Source: Bradyrhizobium sp. in8p8 (GTDB lineage Bacteria > Pseudomonadota > Alphaproteobacteria > Rhizobiales > Xanthobacteraceae). From it: a stretch of DNA of 64,000 nt. The position numbers were made by a program, and so were the translations under genes. Shown in pieces: positions 62,799 to 64,000 of this stretch. The stretch's first letter is position 1. Each line of letters starts with the position of its first letter. Location: the NCBI RefSeq assembly GCF_000426845.1, contig NZ_AUGD01000014.1, positions 62,001 through 126,000 of the forward strand, written 5' to 3'. The notes beneath the pieces were generated by a model. That model did no database searches, was not told where the DNA came from, and saw only the letters and a list, made by a program, of their open reading frames with translations.

Positions 62799-62954
62799 CG
62801 CGCCTGTTCTCGCTCGGGCGCCGGTGGCCGCGATCAAGGCAAGACCTGCGTTACGCGCGTCGGCTGAAGTTCAGCTGCGGTGACAAGCAACGCCACTCAG
62901 CACAATCAGTGAAGAAAAGTTGCTTTATTCTATTGTCTTAGCTCTGATCGAGCC

Positions 62955-62981
62955 GGCACTTTGGCTTCCAAAAGAGGTGCC
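62955..62981. promoter_or_regulatory. Third copy of the TTTGGCTTCCAAA palindrome
   Basis: The core with AAGAG extension equals the arm upstream of the relaxase, and here it is framed by an added GGCAC / GTGCC inverted pair. It lies 66 bases before the ParA-like gene. The recurrence before two operons of the element suggests one regulator. Confidence 0.65.
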
Positions 62982-63046
62982 TTCGAAACGTGAAACGCTC
63001 CTCGCGATGTTGGCGATCCCCGTCAACTCGCAGAAGGAGCTACCCC

Positions 63047-63256
63047 ATGACTACCACCTTTCCTGTGAAACCGCCTTTCCTTGCTGTCACTGCCGCTAAG
63101 AAGGGCGGCGTCGGCAAGACGCACCTGATGGCGACGGTCGCCGATCTCTTGGCGCTGAACGGATACCCCTTCACCGCGTTCCAGGCCGACGACAAGAAGC
63201 GTTTGGCGACGCTCATCGGCGCCAAGGTCGTCGACCTGCCGAAGGGAGGCGCGTAA
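63047..63256 (+). CDS. ParA-like ATPase, N-terminal part only
   Basis: The 69-residue product starts FLAVTAAKKGGVGKTHLMAT, a deviant Walker A of ParA/MinD ATPases, then VADLLALNGYPFTAFQADDK. It ends DLPKGGA with a stop (TAATG overlap with the next gene). Full-length relatives have about 200 residues, including Walker A' and B regions, which are missing here. The truncation looks clean, with no remaining frame downstream, so an internal deletion fusing it to the next gene is likely. It would not bind and hydrolyse ATP normally. Confidence 0.7.
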   Translation: MTTTFPVKPPFLAVTAAKKGGVGKTHLMATVADLLALNGYPFTAFQADDKKRLATLIGAKVVDLPKGGA

Positions 63257-63786
63257 TGAGCAAGGAAGAGGACAAGAGGCCGGCTGACAAGCCGGCTTCA
63301 ATCCCTCCGATGAGCAAGATCGAATGGGAACGGAGGCGCGAGGTCGGCGCTCAGGTTCGCGCGGCCGTCGAGAACGTGCTTACAAAGGGCGGCGTGGTCA
63401 GCGCGACCCAACTCGGAAAATGGGAGCCTGACGGCACCGAGTATTTCTTTCGCGTGATCAGGCGGCGCATCGGCAAGGAGATGTCGGAGACGAAAGCGGC
63501 GGCCGCCGTCACGCCGCCGAAATCGGCGAAGGCGCGCGTCGGGAATGCCAAGGCCAAGCATGCCACCAAGCGCGGGGAGGCAAGCAAGGCCGCGACCGCG
63601 ACGCTGCCGGTCTCCACGGATCGGGACTGGACCGACCAGCAGCGCAATCGCTGGTCAACGCGGACGCGTGCCTTCGTGCACGGGCTGAGCGTTGCCGCCG
63701 TCCTGTTCGCCGGCGCCGTGGCCTTCACGCGGCTCTGGAGCGGGCTGGCTCCTTTCATCCAACAGCAGATTCAGAACTGGAGATAG
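63256..63786 (+). CDS. Hypothetical membrane protein of the mobile element
   Basis: The 176-residue protein has a charged N-terminus (EEDKRPADKPASI), a helical domain (KIEWERRREVGAQVRAAVEN, GKWEPDGTEYFFRVIRRRIG), an Ala/Lys-rich linker and a C-terminal TM helix (GLSVAAVLFAGAVAFTRLWS). Starts at the TAATG overlap. Similar proteins sit next to coupling proteins in rhizobial elements. The function is unknown, perhaps as a membrane anchor for the transfer apparatus. Confidence 0.65.
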   Translation: MSKEEDKRPADKPASIPPMSKIEWERRREVGAQVRAAVENVLTKGGVVSATQLGKWEPDGTEYFFRVIRRRIGKEMSETKAAAAVTPPKSAKARVGNAKAKHATKRGEASKAATATLPVSTDRDWTDQQRNRWSTRTRAFVHGLSVAAVLFAGAVAFTRLWSGLAPFIQQQIQNWR

Positions 63787-63789
63787 ACA

Positions 63790-64000
63790 ATGGCTGCACT
63801 TCCCAAGCTCAGGCCCGGCCTCGACCTTTATCGCTCGTCCGACGAAGCGGTCTACGTCGGCTTCATCGTGTTTCTGGTTTCTTTCGGCCTGCTGCTCGCA
63901 CCGCTTCTGGCGCTGCCGGCGGCCGATGCCCCGTTCGCATGGCGTGACTGGGGCGCCAACCTGGCAAGTCTCCGTCATGCCGATCGCTGGGCGACACTTT
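63790..64000 (+). CDS. Membrane protein, 5' part (runs off window)
   Basis: ATG 63790 comes 3 bases after the previous stop. The first 70 codons read LPKLRPGLDLYRSSDEAVYV, then a TM helix (GFIVFLVSFGLLLAPLLAL) and WRDWGANLASLRHADRW. It may be the start of a large transfer-associated membrane protein (possibly a coupling protein), but the diagnostic part lies outside the window. Confidence 0.55.
   Translation, partial: MAALPKLRPGLDLYRSSDEAVYVGFIVFLVSFGLLLAPLLALPAADAPFAWRDWGANLASLRHADRWATL

Noticed and set aside
1..64000. CRISPR arrays and rRNA genes
   Set aside because: No regularly spaced repeats with unique spacers and no rRNA-like conserved blocks were seen.

Overview
The window looks like accessory DNA from an alphaproteobacterium of the Bradyrhizobium / Rhodopseudomonas / Afipia group (Nitrobacteraceae). 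The grounds are the high GC content, rhizobial small-protein families (DUF1344, DUF3768, a CxxC Zn-binding small protein), FixK/FNR-type boxes, and a MobF-type integrative-element backbone at the right end. This is a family-level inference from sequence alone.

Layout. (1) 1-18 kb is largely a gene graveyard: a MarR N-terminus, a secreted Cys protein and an RTX protein, then remnants of a double-HTH regulator, DUF3859, DUF3768, istB (IS21), a conjugative coupling protein, LigD, PAP2, a histidine kinase and OpgC. One intact three-gene operon stands inside it (11.4-14.8 kb): an alpha/beta-hydrolase-LuxR fusion, a methyltransferase, and an alpha/beta-hydrolase-adenylate cyclase fusion. (2) 18-26 kb holds an ABC exporter cluster (permease, two ATPases, PsbP-like protein), a tyrosine/dual-specificity phosphatase beside a decayed uppP, and small membrane proteins. 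(3) 26.7-33.3 kb is a metal-resistance block: CzcA/CusA-type RND pump, adaptor, CsoR-like repressor, and a divergent RcnR with a frameshifted RcnA. (4) 33.7-39.9 kb is an envelope-stress-like block: OmpR-type two-component system, two COG4705 membrane proteins, PepSY, PAP2, PilZ and cytochrome b561. Five promoters in regions 2 and 4 share the same box (ATTAC-N6-GTATAG), always 76-89 bases before a start codon, which suggests one local regulon that includes the two-component operon itself. (5) 40-43 kb is a sulfide/persulfide module (BigR-like repressor, persulfide dioxygenase-like MBL protein, rhodanese, TauE/SafE). (6) 42.8-52.3 kb has a second two-component system with paired CTTAA boxes, DsbD, DsbA and a broken DsbA copy, an L,D-transpeptidase, DUF302, DUF2892 and a Met-rich multicopper oxidase.

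(7) From 53.2 kb to the window end lies an integrative/conjugative element: tyrosine integrase, a GHKL (Hsp90/MORC-like) ATPase, an AlbA/Schlafen-type protein, a MobF relaxase, a truncated ParA and membrane proteins. The two cargo genes between integrase and relaxase are the best candidate for an undescribed (possibly defence) system. A 13-base palindrome (TTTGGCTTCCAAA) occurs three times around the relaxase and ParA genes.

Several otherwise intact genes (rcnA, tauE, the rhodanese, DUF2127) carry single small indels. At least three of these lie in G runs or a GC repeat, so sequencing error is a live alternative to real decay.
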